From: an uncultured Eudoraea sp.
GTDB taxonomy: Bacteria > Bacteroidota > Bacteroidia > Flavobacteriales > Flavobacteriaceae
DNA length: 26,048 bases
Reading direction: 5' to 3'
Assembly: GCA_905479615.1 (NCBI GenBank)
Contig: CAJQNH010000002.1
Span: forward strand, 1 to 26,048
Numbering within the stretch: position 1 is the first letter of the stretch; each line of letters opens with the position of its first letter. Shown here in pieces: positions 7,504 through 14,994 of this stretch. The position numbers and the translations under genes were made by a program. The notes beneath the pieces are model-generated. The model did not search any database and had not been told where the DNA came from. It saw nothing but the letters and a program-made list of their open reading frames with translations.

Positions 7504-8421
7504 TCAGGAGCCAGATTTGATTTTACTAAGATACATATTTGCCTTTGATGAATTTCCTAAAAATGTATACGCATTTGCCAGCTCTCTGTATATATCATTG
7601 CCAAGTTCAATATCATCTATAAGAAAATCCAAAGCAGTTTCCAATTCACCTGTTGCTTCTTTCTGTTTCCCGCTTCTATTTAAACCCATCCCCTTTGCGT
7701 AATAAAAATAAGGCTGAGTTGGAAATTCCTCCAAAGCCGAATCTGCTTTACTAATTAAGGAAGTATAATTCTTAGTGCGAATTAATTCTCCAATTTCTTC
7801 CTTATACTTCAAAAGAGGGTTCAGATCGGTATTTTGGGCCGGAGGAACTTCCTTTATTTCTTCAATACTCTTCGTACGATCCAAAGTATCTTTAATCCTT
7901 AGTGAAAGCGCTTCTTTAAAAGAAGAGTCTTCCATATCTTTCAAGATATTCAAAGCCTTTTGATAATTCTTTTTTTGGAAGTAAATCAGTGCCAGATTTT
8001 CTATAAGCTTACTATTGTCAAAAGAAATTTGCTCTTCAATCATCTCCATCGAGTTGCCCTGTTTTTGCAAAATCTCAACTACCACATTTAAATACCAAAA
8101 GTTCTCAGGTTCTGACTTTAATGCTTCAACCCCGTATTGCTGAGCTTCTACATATTGCTTATTTGCTAAATAAGATTTAGCTAATTCAAAGTCAACAACA
8201 TTGTATGTGCTATCCAGACTTTTGCATTTGAGAAAAAGATTAATAGCCTTGTCATAGTTCTCAATCCCTTTTTGCTTTAATGCTTCAAAAAATGTTTCTT
8301 GAAATTCGTCTGTATAATCCTCCAAAAATACCTCCGCACTTTCTTCTTCCTGAGCATAGCTTAGCTGAGAGAAAATAAATATCCCTAAAATATAAATAAC
8401 CCATTTAAGCCTAACGTTCAT
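7504..8421 (-). CDS. Secreted TPR protein
   Basis: A 305-residue protein with a signal peptide (about 1-23, WVIYILGIFIFSQLSYAQ) and several tetratricopeptide-like helical pairs, for example ALKQKGIENYDKAINLFLKC, then AKSYLANKQYVEAQQYG and LALIYFQKKNYQKALNIL. TPRs usually mediate protein contacts. I chose the ATG at 8421 because it starts directly at the signal peptide and leaves a 37-bp gap to dut; the longer frame from 8487 would overlap dut by 29 bp. Its place in the cluster with DUF4292 and EnvC-like genes is, from memory, conserved in flavobacteria. The partner is unknown. Confidence 0.85.
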   Translation of the reverse strand: MNVRLKWVIYILGIFIFSQLSYAQEEESAEVFLEDYTDEFQETFFEALKQKGIENYDKAINLFLKCKSLDSTYNVVDFELAKSYLANKQYVEAQQYGVEALKSEPENFWYLNVVVEILQKQGNSMEMIEEQISFDNSKLIENLALIYFQKKNYQKALNILKDMEDSSFKEALSLRIKDTLDRTKSIEEIKEVPPAQNTDLNPLLKYKEEIGELIRTKNYTSLISKADSALEEFPTQPYFYYAKGMGLNRSGKQKEATGELETALDFLIDDIELGNDIYRELANAYTFLGNSSKANMYLSKIKSGS

Positions 8422-8458
8422 ATTATACCTTTGCATAAATCCTAACCAATAAAGGACT

Positions 8459-8893
8459 TTATTTAATCCCTGTACTTCCAAACCCACCTTCTCCCCTGGT
8501 GGTCTCAGTTAAAATTTCTGTTTCCACCCATTCAGCTCGCTCATGTGCCGAGATCACTAATTGGGCTATGCGTTCCCCATTCACAATGGTGAATTCTTCT
8601 TTGGACAAGTTCACAAGAATCACGCCAATTTCTCCTCTGTAATCTGCATCTATTGTCCCTGGTGCATTAAGCACCGTTATTCCTTTCTTAGCCGCCAAAC
8701 CGCTTCGCGGTCTTACCTGCGCTTCATATCCGACAGGGATTTCCAAAAATAACCCGGTTTTAACAACAGCCCTTTCTAGTGGTTGTAACGTAATTGATTC
8801 AGTTATATTGGCCCGAAGATCCATCCCTGCCGAAGCTGGTGTTTCATATTCGGGGATAGCATGATCTGATTTATTAATAATTTTAACTTTCAT
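8459..8893 (-). CDS. dut: dUTP diphosphatase
   Basis: Hydrolyses dUTP to dUMP and pyrophosphate, keeping uracil out of DNA and feeding dTMP synthesis. With the ATG at 8893 it has 144 residues, as expected for the trimeric enzyme. All five motifs are present: AGMDLRA (22-28), RPRSGLA (61-67), GTIDADYRGE (79-88, with the catalytic Asp), GERIAQL (106-112) and the P-loop-like RGEGGFGSTG (133-142). The frame also opens at a TTG (8917), but that would overlap the flippase gene; the ATG lies 1 bp from the flippase stop and gives the usual N-terminus MKVKIINKSDH. It is the second gene of the cluster. Confidence 0.97.
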   Translation of the reverse strand: MKVKIINKSDHAIPEYETPASAGMDLRANITESITLQPLERAVVKTGLFLEIPVGYEAQVRPRSGLAAKKGITVLNAPGTIDADYRGEIGVILVNLSKEEFTIVNGERIAQLVISAHERAEWVETEILTETTRGEGGFGSTGIK

Positions 8894-8894
8894 T

Positions 8895-10379
8895 TTATGT
8901 GCTATTTTTTTTGCCAATTATTACTCCTAAAAATATTCTTTTAAGCGTTTCATTTTCCATTTTGTAGAGTAGGATTAAAAATACTAAAAGCAAGGCACTA
9001 CCTATTATCAAATTTCTGTTAAATACGTAAAATGAAAGCGCGGCAAACAGGACAGATAATCCTAAGTAAAAGGTTATTTTTCTAAAATTATAAGGAATAG
9101 GATAGTACTTTCTACCGAAGAGATAAGAGATTACCATCATACTTCCGTAGGCCGCCAAAGTAGCAAATGCAGAGGCATAGTACCCCCAGTCCGGAATGAA
9201 TAAATAATTAATCCCAATTGTAATTATTGCCCCTACAATAGAAATATAAGCGCCAAATTGTGTTCTGTCTGTAACCTTATACCAAACTGAAAGATTGTGG
9301 TAAATCCCCAGGCAAAAGCTCGCTAATACTATCACCGGTACTATTGGCATAGCCTCCCAATATGCCTGGTTCTGAATAAAAATGACTTTTAAAACATCTG
9401 CAAAAACTACAACCGCTAATAATATTACACTCCCCAGGACAACAAAATAATTTGTGATTTGGGCATAGGCACGCTGAGGATGTTCAGAAGAGGAATGGCT
9501 AAAGAAAAAAGGCTCAATCCCAAGGCGAAAGGCCGTGGCAAATAGAGTCATAAAAAGCGCCAGTTTATAACAAGCAGAATATTTACCCATTTCACTCTTG
9601 GCAATATCCGGAGGTAATAACTCTGCAAGTAATATTCTATCAAAAACTTCATTTATTGTAAAAGCAATTCCAGCAATCATTACGGGCGTTCCATACTTTA
9701 ACATTCTAATCAATAGAGCTTTGTCAAAAGTTATAGGTCTTTTAGCGTATAGATTTCCCATCATAATTAAGGTAATTCCGCTAGCTGTTAAATTAGAAAT
9801 TAAAATGTATGATATTTCAAAATCAGCTATATAGATGGCATTCAATAAGCCTTCTGGATTCGCTTCGGCCAGACCTGGAAGCAAAAGGAGGAAAAAGATA
9901 TTCAAACCTAAATTCACGGTCACATTCACCGTTTTCACCATCGCGTACCGCATGGGTCTTTCATTTGCCCGAAGCCATGCAAAAGGGATAATCGCAAGAG
10001 CATCCAGGGCAAGAATAAATATGACATACTTAATATAGCGCTGTTCTATATTTAATACCTCAACCATTTGGTTTTGTAACAATAGGGCCAGAATCGTAAA
10101 TAATAAGGTGCTAACTCCCAAGGAAATTAATGAGGTGGTAACCACTTTATTTTTATCATCTTCGCCATTGAAGAATCTAAAAAAGGCTGTTTCCATGCCA
10201 TAAGCCAGGATCACATTAAAGATTGCAAACCAGGAAAAAATTAATGTCACCTCTCCATATGATCCCGGTGGCATAACTTTGGTATAAATAGGGACCAAAA
10301 TAAAGGACAGCATACGAGGCAACACAGTAGCCAAGCCATAAATGAATGTTTGCTTAAAAAGTTTTTTAAATAAACTCAA
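8895..10379 (-). CDS. Oligosaccharide flippase (Wzx/MATE-like polysaccharide biosynthesis protein)
   Basis: Predicted lipid-linked glycan flippase of the MOP superfamily in the inner membrane. The 494 residues contain about 14 hydrophobic segments, with the typical N-terminal sequence FIYGLATVLPRMLSFILVPI and YTKVMPPGSYGEV between helices 1 and 2. The first codon is TTG (10377-10379): no in-frame ATG or GTG lies near it upstream, and the next Met (residue 22) would cut the first helix. It is the first gene of the dut/TPR/DUF4292/EnvC-like/AKR cluster. Not next to glycosyltransferases or a polymerase, so this may be a general envelope glycan flippase and not part of a capsule locus. The alternative of a MurJ-like lipid II flippase cannot be excluded. 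Confidence 0.88.
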   Translation of the reverse strand: MSLFKKLFKQTFIYGLATVLPRMLSFILVPIYTKVMPPGSYGEVTLIFSWFAIFNVILAYGMETAFFRFFNGEDDKNKVVTTSLISLGVSTLLFTILALLLQNQMVEVLNIEQRYIKYVIFILALDALAIIPFAWLRANERPMRYAMVKTVNVTVNLGLNIFFLLLLPGLAEANPEGLLNAIYIADFEISYILISNLTASGITLIMMGNLYAKRPITFDKALLIRMLKYGTPVMIAGIAFTINEVFDRILLAELLPPDIAKSEMGKYSACYKLALFMTLFATAFRLGIEPFFFSHSSSEHPQRAYAQITNYFVVLGSVILLAVVVFADVLKVIFIQNQAYWEAMPIVPVIVLASFCLGIYHNLSVWYKVTDRTQFGAYISIVGAIITIGINYLFIPDWGYYASAFATLAAYGSMMVISYLFGRKYYPIPYNFRKITFYLGLSVLFAALSFYVFNRNLIIGSALLLVFLILLYKMENETLKRIFLGVIIGKKNST

Positions 10380-10393
10380 AGGCTTTAAGATTT

Positions 10394-10419
10394 GGGCTTA
10401 AAATTAGGTATTTAAACCC
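10394..10419. other. Imperfect hairpin before the flippase gene
   Basis: GGGCTTAAA (10394-10402) and TTTAAACCC (10411-10419) form a 9-bp stem with one C-A mismatch and an 8-base loop. It lies in the 66-bp gap between the small lipoprotein gene and the flippase start. No U tract follows on the minus strand, so it is a weak terminator candidate at best. Confidence 0.25.
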
Positions 10420-10445
10420 ATGGAACAAAGTCTGTAATTTGGAGT

Positions 10446-10961
10446 TCACTGATATATACGTGAAGGCTTGCTCTTTATTCCCGTGATTTTAAAATAGGTT
10501 ACTTTATTATTTTTCGGATCACCTGTCATAACTTTATAACTAACAACCGCTTCATCTCTGTTCAAATCAAATGGAAAATCTGCATTTTTCCTGTTTATAG
10601 AACCAGGGGGTTGATTTCCTACTTCCTCTTTAGGATCTGAATGCATTATAATATCTGGCTTTTTATCCTTACTTGTGTCTTTATAATTGCAGATAATCTG
10701 CAGGTTGTCTCCTTCCTCTTTTATCTCTGCTTCAAATATATGTCCCCTGAAAAAGACTTCTAAAAATTCTATTTCGTCGCCAGTCTCAACATCAACAGGT
10801 AATTGCAGGATAAAACCCGTGCCACTTTCTTCCATGCCTCCGGCATATTGCTGATATGAAGGATTCTTTATATGGAATGGTGGTTCAGTGGTTAATTTCT
10901 TTTGGGAGGAGCATCCGTAAAGGCTAAAAACAGTAAGTATTAATATTGCTGCATTTTTCAT
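10446..10961 (-). CDS. Small lipoprotein of unknown function
   Basis: 171 residues with a lipoprotein signal: a hydrophobic stretch at 4-14 and lipobox LYGC, with the lipidated Cys at 17, followed by SSQKK. The mature part is polar, with several predicted beta strands, and contains the sequences FFRGHIFEAEIKE and VTYFKITGIKSKPSRIYQ at the C-terminus. I do not recognise a domain. It stands alone between the atp operon terminator and the flippase cluster, on the same strand as both. A near -7 box, TATCTTTA, lies 24 bases before its ATG, so it probably has its own promoter. Reading-frame integrity, a clean lipobox and typical composition support a real gene. Confidence 0.75.
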   Translation of the reverse strand: MKNAAILILTVFSLYGCSSQKKLTTEPPFHIKNPSYQQYAGGMEESGTGFILQLPVDVETGDEIEFLEVFFRGHIFEAEIKEEGDNLQIICNYKDTSKDKKPDIIMHSDPKEEVGNQPPGSINRKNADFPFDLNRDEAVVSYKVMTGDPKNNKVTYFKITGIKSKPSRIYQ

Positions 10962-10985
10962 AATTCTCTTTTATTTATGCTTTCG

Positions 10986-10993
10986 TAAAGATA
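10986..10993 (-). promoter_or_regulatory. Probable -7 box of the small lipoprotein gene
   Basis: The minus strand reads TATCTTTA, matching TAnnTTTG except at the last base, 24 bases before the ATG at 10961 and downstream of the atp operon terminator. Confidence 0.3.
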
Positions 10994-11047
10994 TAAAACC
11001 AAATTTGGTGCCAAAAAAATTAGGTAAGCATCTATAAAAACCCTACC

Positions 11048-11074
11048 AAAAAAAAATCCCGCTATAGGCGGGAT
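11048..11074 (-). terminator. Rho-independent terminator of the atp operon
   Basis: ATCCCGC (11056-11062) pairs perfectly with GCGGGAT (11068-11074) around a 5-base loop. On the minus strand the stem runs into a U tract given by nine A residues on the plus strand (11048-11056, sharing one base with the stem). It lies 38 bp after atpG and before the small lipoprotein gene: a textbook intrinsic terminator. Confidence 0.9.
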
Positions 11075-11112
11075 AATTATTGTTTATTCAATTAAACCTG
11101 GCTATGAAAGTG

Positions 11113-11973
11113 TTAATTGTTCAATGCCTCCGCGCCACCTACTATTTCAAGGATTTCATTGGTAATAGCCGCCTGACGAGCCTGATTATAAGTCAGTTTT
11201 AACTGATCTCTTAAATCAGTAGCATTATCAGTGGCTTTATGCATTGCGGTCATTCTGGCTCCATGTTCACTTGCAAATGAATCTCTTATTGACTTGTATA
11301 ACTGTGTTTTTAAGGACTTAGGAATAAGCTCTTCTACTATAGCTGCTTTTGCAGGTTCAAAAATATAGTCAGCAGAGGTATTTGAATCCTGCTCCATGGG
11401 CACAATTGGTAAGAATTGCTCTGTGGTGACTATTTGTGTAGCCGCATTTTTGAATTTATTATATACTACTTCAATTTTGTCATAGGACTCATCAGTATAT
11501 AATTGCATTAATTCTTCTGCAATTTCTGCTGCATTATCAAAAGTGAGTTCTTCATAGATTTTGCTATGGTCAGAAACAACAGTATGTTTTTTTCCAATAA
11601 GGTCGTGCGCCTTCTTTCCTATTGTTATAAAATCAACTTTCTGACCCGCGTAATGGTCTTTCTGTATTGACAGGCAGTGTTTAATTATATTGGAGTTAAA
11701 CGCCCCACACAGTCCTCTGTTGGATGTAATTGCTACAATCAGAACGTTATTCAGGTCTCTGTTGTCTGTATATTTACTCCCCGTTTCACCATCTATACTT
11801 CCACTGAAATTTTGCAACAATTCTGCAAGTTTATTGGCATAAGGACGCATTGCGGTAATGGCATCCTGAGCTTTTTTCAGCTTAGCAGCAGACACCATTT
11901 TCATGGCGCTGGTTATCTGCATGGTAGAAGATACCGATACTATTCTATTTCTTATTTCCTTTAAATTTGCCAT
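11113..11973 (-). CDS. atpG: ATP synthase subunit gamma
   Basis: Central rotor shaft of F1; it turns inside the alpha/beta hexamer and couples proton flow to ATP synthesis. The 286 residues match the usual length. The N-terminal helix carries the family sequence ANLKEIRNRIVSVSSTMQIT followed by SAMKMVSAAKLKKAQ, and the C-terminal helix carries RMTAMHKATDNATDL and YNQARQAAITNEILEIVGGA, the segments that form the coiled-coil shaft. Central Rossmann-like sequence TSNRGLCGAFN is present. It is the last gene of the operon, 23 bp after atpA and followed by the strong terminator at 11048-11074. In many other bacteria atpD and atpC follow here; they are absent. Confidence 0.98.
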   Translation of the reverse strand: MANLKEIRNRIVSVSSTMQITSAMKMVSAAKLKKAQDAITAMRPYANKLAELLQNFSGSIDGETGSKYTDNRDLNNVLIVAITSNRGLCGAFNSNIIKHCLSIQKDHYAGQKVDFITIGKKAHDLIGKKHTVVSDHSKIYEELTFDNAAEIAEELMQLYTDESYDKIEVVYNKFKNAATQIVTTEQFLPIVPMEQDSNTSADYIFEPAKAAIVEELIPKSLKTQLYKSIRDSFASEHGARMTAMHKATDNATDLRDQLKLTYNQARQAAITNEILEIVGGAEALNN

Positions 11974-11996
11974 TTCTTAAATTGTGAATTCAGAGA

Positions 11997-13577
11997 TTAG
12001 CCTTGATATTTACCTGCCAGGTCTTTACATACAGATGTTAAGGTATCAATTACCTCATCCGTTAATTTACCAGCTTTCAAAATATCTAATACGTCTCTGT
12101 GCTTAGCTTTGAGAAATTCTAAATAGTCTTTTTCAAACTCCTTCACTTTGTTAACCGGAACATTTCTTAATAAGTTTTTAGAGCCAGCATAAATTATAGC
12201 AACCTGATCTTCAACAGTAAAAGGGTCGGCTTGAGCCTGCTTTAAAATTTCAACATTACGCCTGCCCTTTTCAATTACATTCAAAGTAGCCGCGTCTAAG
12301 TCAGATCCAAATTTTGAAAATGCTTCCAATTCCCGAAATTGCGCCTGATCCAGTTTTAATGTCCCTGCAACTTTTTTCATAGACTTAATCTGAGCATTAC
12401 CCCCAACCCGGGACACAGATATTCCCACATTAATCGCCGGGCGCACCCCTTGATTAAACAAATCCTGCTCCAGAAATATTTGTCCGTCTGTTATAGAAAT
12501 AACATTGGTAGGAATATATGCAGATACGTCACCCGCCTGAGTTTCAATAATTGGTAAGGCCGTTAAAGACCCGCCACCTTTCACAATAGGCTTTAAAACC
12601 TCCGGCAAATCATTCATATCCTGCGCTATAGAATCAACATCTATTACTTTCGCAGCTCGCTCTAATAACCTTGAATGCAAATAGAAAACATCACCCGGAT
12701 AAGCTTCACGCCCCGGCGGTCTTCTTAGCAAAAGAGATACTTCACGATATGCTACTGCCTGTTTAGAAAGATCATCGTAAATAATTAAAGCCGGACGACC
12801 TGTATCTCTAAAATATTCACCTATAGCCGCGCCCGCAAAAGGTGCGTAAACCTGCATTGGAGCTGGTTCAGAAGCATTGGCTGCTACAATAGTTGTATAA
12901 GCTAAAGCACCTTTATCTTCCAACGTTTTTGCTATAGCCGCAACGGTTGAAGCCTTTTGACCAATTGCTACATATATGCAATAGACAGGTTCTCCTGCGT
13001 CATAAAATTCCTTTTGATTTATTATAGTATCTATACAAACGGTTGTTTTACCTGTTTGACGGTCACCAATAACCAATTCTCTCTGACCTCTTCCTACGGG
13101 TATCATAGCATCTACTGCCTTAATACCAGTTTGTAATGGTTCATAAACAGGTTGACGGAAAATTACTCCAGGAGCTTTTCGTTCCAATGGCATTTCATAA
13201 AGTTCTCCAGAAATTGGTCCTTTCCCATCTATAGGGCTACCCAGAGTGTTTACTACACGACCTACAATTCCTTCTCCTGCTTTTATTGAAGCAATACGCT
13301 GGGTACGTTTTACTATTGCGCCTTCCTTAATTTCTCTCGATGGCGCCAATAGTACAACTCCAACATTATCTTCTTCAAGATTCAGAACAATTCCTTCCAA
13401 ACCACCTTCAAATTCAACTAATTCACCATATTCAGCATTGGAGAGGCCATATACCCTGGCTATCCCATCACCCACTTGTAATACGGTACCTATCTCATCT
13501 AATGAAGCCTTGGCTTCAAATCCAGATAATTGTTTTTTTAAGATTGCAGATACTTCTGCGGCTTTTACTCCTGCCAT
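11997..13577 (-). CDS. atpA: ATP synthase subunit alpha
   Basis: Non-catalytic nucleotide-binding subunit of the F1 hexamer. The 526 residues have the usual beta-barrel N-terminal domain (about 25-95), the nucleotide-binding domain with P-loop GDRQTGKT at 171-178, and a helical C-terminal domain. The conserved subunit interface sequence SVSRVGGNAQIKSMKK contains the region of the arginine finger that reaches into the catalytic beta site. The catalytic partner, beta (atpD), is not encoded in this window. An 8-bp stem palindrome lies in the 60-bp gap before the start codon. Confidence 0.99.
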   Translation of the reverse strand: MAGVKAAEVSAILKKQLSGFEAKASLDEIGTVLQVGDGIARVYGLSNAEYGELVEFEGGLEGIVLNLEEDNVGVVLLAPSREIKEGAIVKRTQRIASIKAGEGIVGRVVNTLGSPIDGKGPISGELYEMPLERKAPGVIFRQPVYEPLQTGIKAVDAMIPVGRGQRELVIGDRQTGKTTVCIDTIINQKEFYDAGEPVYCIYVAIGQKASTVAAIAKTLEDKGALAYTTIVAANASEPAPMQVYAPFAGAAIGEYFRDTGRPALIIYDDLSKQAVAYREVSLLLRRPPGREAYPGDVFYLHSRLLERAAKVIDVDSIAQDMNDLPEVLKPIVKGGGSLTALPIIETQAGDVSAYIPTNVISITDGQIFLEQDLFNQGVRPAINVGISVSRVGGNAQIKSMKKVAGTLKLDQAQFRELEAFSKFGSDLDAATLNVIEKGRRNVEILKQAQADPFTVEDQVAIIYAGSKNLLRNVPVNKVKEFEKDYLEFLKAKHRDVLDILKAGKLTDEVIDTLTSVCKDLAGKYQG

Positions 13578-13600
13578 TTTATTTCAGATCTAAGATGTTA

Positions 13601-13620
13601 AAAAGGAATTAATTCCTTTT
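13601..13620. other. Perfect palindrome between atpH and atpA
   Basis: AAAAGGAA (13601-13608), TTAA, TTCCTTTT (13613-13620): a perfect 20-base palindrome able to form an 8-bp stem with a 4-base loop in the transcript. It lies 23 bases before the atpA ATG and 17 bases after the atpH stop. It could tune atpA translation or mRNA cleavage; as a terminator it is weak. Confidence 0.45.
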
Positions 13621-13637
13621 ACATTCGTAATTTCTAT

Positions 13638-14177
13638 TTAAATACTATTTGTAAACTCTCTCTTTAAATTATTCAATTTATTGGAAATACTAGCATTGTA
13701 TTGCAGATCTCCAATACGCAATATAAATCCTCCTACTATGCTTTCATCAATTTGATTTTCCAGAGTGATTTTATTACTCGTGATTTTCTCAACTTGTGCA
13801 AGAATCTTTTTTTCCAATGAAGGGGTTAAAGGCACTGCGGTAGTAACCATGGCCACGTTTTCTCCCTTTAAATTATCGTTAAGGGAAATATACTTAGCGG
13901 CTACTTCATTTAATAAGGCTATTCGTCTTTTGGCGACAAGTAATGCAAAGAGCTCCTTGGTTACATCATTGCTATTCTTAAAAATCACTGTTAAGACTTT
14001 ATTTTTTGATGAGCCTTCAAGAATTGGGCTTTGCAACATGTCTTTTAGCTCGTCGCTATCAGAAATGGTTTGCACTATATCGCGCATATCCCCATCAATT
14101 GCCTCTGTAGCTTTTTGCTCAATTGCAAGGTTTAAAGTAGCTTTTGCGTAACGTAGGGCTGCTCTTGATTCGCTCAT
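13638..14177 (-). CDS. atpH: ATP synthase subunit delta
   Basis: Peripheral stalk subunit (OSCP homologue) that ties F1 to the b subunits. The 179 residues match the family length: an N-terminal six-helix bundle beginning SRAALRYAKATLNLAIEQ that contacts alpha, and a C-terminal part with the conserved sequence DESIVGGFILRIGDLQYNAS. The start lies 6 bp after the atpF stop, so the two stalk genes are probably translated together, as in other bacteria. Confidence 0.97.
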   Translation of the reverse strand: MSESRAALRYAKATLNLAIEQKATEAIDGDMRDIVQTISDSDELKDMLQSPILEGSSKNKVLTVIFKNSNDVTKELFALLVAKRRIALLNEVAAKYISLNDNLKGENVAMVTTAVPLTPSLEKKILAQVEKITSNKITLENQIDESIVGGFILRIGDLQYNASISNKLNNLKREFTNSI

Positions 14178-14183
14178 TTTAAC

Positions 14184-14684
14184 TTAATTCAATTTAATGT
14201 CACCAAGCATGTCATCAACCAGCTTCAATTGCTTTTCTTTATTTGACAATTGTTCTTTGATCACTTTTTCAGCAATTTCAACAGAGAGTTGGGCAACCTG
14301 GTTTTTTATATCTGCTACGGCTGCTTTCTTCTCACTTTCAATAGTGGCTTGTGCCTGTTTTATTAATTTATCCCCTTCCGTCTGAGCAAGTTCTTTAGCA
14401 TCAGTTACAATCTTGTCTTTTATTTCCCTTGCTTCCTTTAAGAGGCTTTCGCGTTCTGCCCTTGCTTCCTTTAATAATTTCTCATTATCGGAAGTTAAAT
14501 TCTGCATTTCCTTTTTAGCTTCTTCCGCAGCCGCCAACGCATTTTTAATTCCCTCTTCGCGATCATTAATTGCACTCAGAATTGGTTTCCATGCATATTT
14601 CCACAATAACAATACCAACGCCATAAACAGCAAAGTTTGCCAAAAGAATAAGCCTAACGAAAAGTCTTCTATTAATTTCTCCAT
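14184..14684 (-). CDS. atpF: ATP synthase subunit b
   Basis: Peripheral stalk subunit anchored in the inner membrane. The 166 residues have one N-terminal membrane helix (about 11-30, LFFWQTLLFMALVLLLWKYA) with the typical WKP following, then a long charged helix (about 35-160) rich in Ala, Glu and Lys that forms the dimeric stalk. The ATG at 14684 gives the usual N-terminus MEKLIEDFSLGLFFWQ. It is separated from atpE by a 78-bp gap that holds a strong stem-loop. Confidence 0.97.
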   Translation of the reverse strand: MEKLIEDFSLGLFFWQTLLFMALVLLLWKYAWKPILSAINDREEGIKNALAAAEEAKKEMQNLTSDNEKLLKEARAERESLLKEAREIKDKIVTDAKELAQTEGDKLIKQAQATIESEKKAAVADIKNQVAQLSVEIAEKVIKEQLSNKEKQLKLVDDMLGDIKLN

Positions 14685-14719
14685 GCCTTTTAAATCTTAA
14701 TTGTTCAACTTTTAAAGTA

Positions 14720-14756
14720 AACTAATGGCAGTAACCAACCGTTACTACCATTAGTT
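14720..14756 (-). other. Strong stem-loop between atpE and atpF
   Basis: AACTAATGGCAGTAAC (14720-14735) pairs with GTTACTACCATTAGTT (14741-14756) around the 5-base loop CAACC: 15 of 16 positions pair. On the transcribed strand it begins 6 bases after the atpE stop codon. The bases after it (TTTACTTTAAAAG) are not a real U tract, so it looks more like an mRNA-stability or processing hairpin, or a leaky terminator, than a full terminator. Confidence 0.7.
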
Positions 14757-14762
14757 ATTTTT

Positions 14763-14963
14763 CTAGTTTTCTGCAGTTGCAAAAAGTGCAGCAAAACCAA
14801 TACCTTCAATAAGCGCTGCAACAATTAGCATCGCTGTTTGAATTTTTCCGTAAGCTTCAGGTTGACGTGCAATCGCTTCCATAGCCTGGCCACCGATTCT
14901 TCCGATACCCACTCCTACACCGATTACAATTAATCCTGCTCCTACAATTCTTGGAATTGTCAT
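14763..14963 (-). CDS. atpE: ATP synthase subunit c
   Basis: Proteolipid that forms the rotating ring of Fo; several copies per enzyme. The 66 residues form two membrane helices joined by the polar loop RQPE (33-36). The ion-binding carboxylate is Glu53 (LIEGIGFAALFA). Residues that coordinate sodium in sodium-driven rings (a Gln in helix 1, and Ser-Thr and a Tyr after the Glu) are not present, aligning instead with Ile, Gly-Ile and Ala, so proton coupling is expected. It is short but normal for Bacteroidetes, and too small for some gene finders. It lies 31 bp after atpB and is followed by a strong stem-loop. Confidence 0.98.
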   Translation of the reverse strand: MTIPRIVGAGLIVIGVGVGIGRIGGQAMEAIARQPEAYGKIQTAMLIVAALIEGIGFAALFATAEN

Positions 14964-14994
14964 AGTATATATAATTAAAAATTAAACATTCAAA

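Noticed and set aside
8426..8433. Exact TACCTTTG (-7 box) on the plus strand
   Set aside because: It lies at the dut-TPR junction, antisense to the cluster, with no plus-strand gene downstream; a chance match is likely.
8894..8917. Upstream TTG start adding 8 residues to dUTPase
   Set aside because: It would overlap the flippase gene by over 20 bp, and the usual dUTPase N-terminus begins at the ATG at 8893.
13246..13612. Plus-strand frames of 90 and 115 codons
   Set aside because: Both lie antisense to atpA and have no promoter or protein-like pattern of their own.
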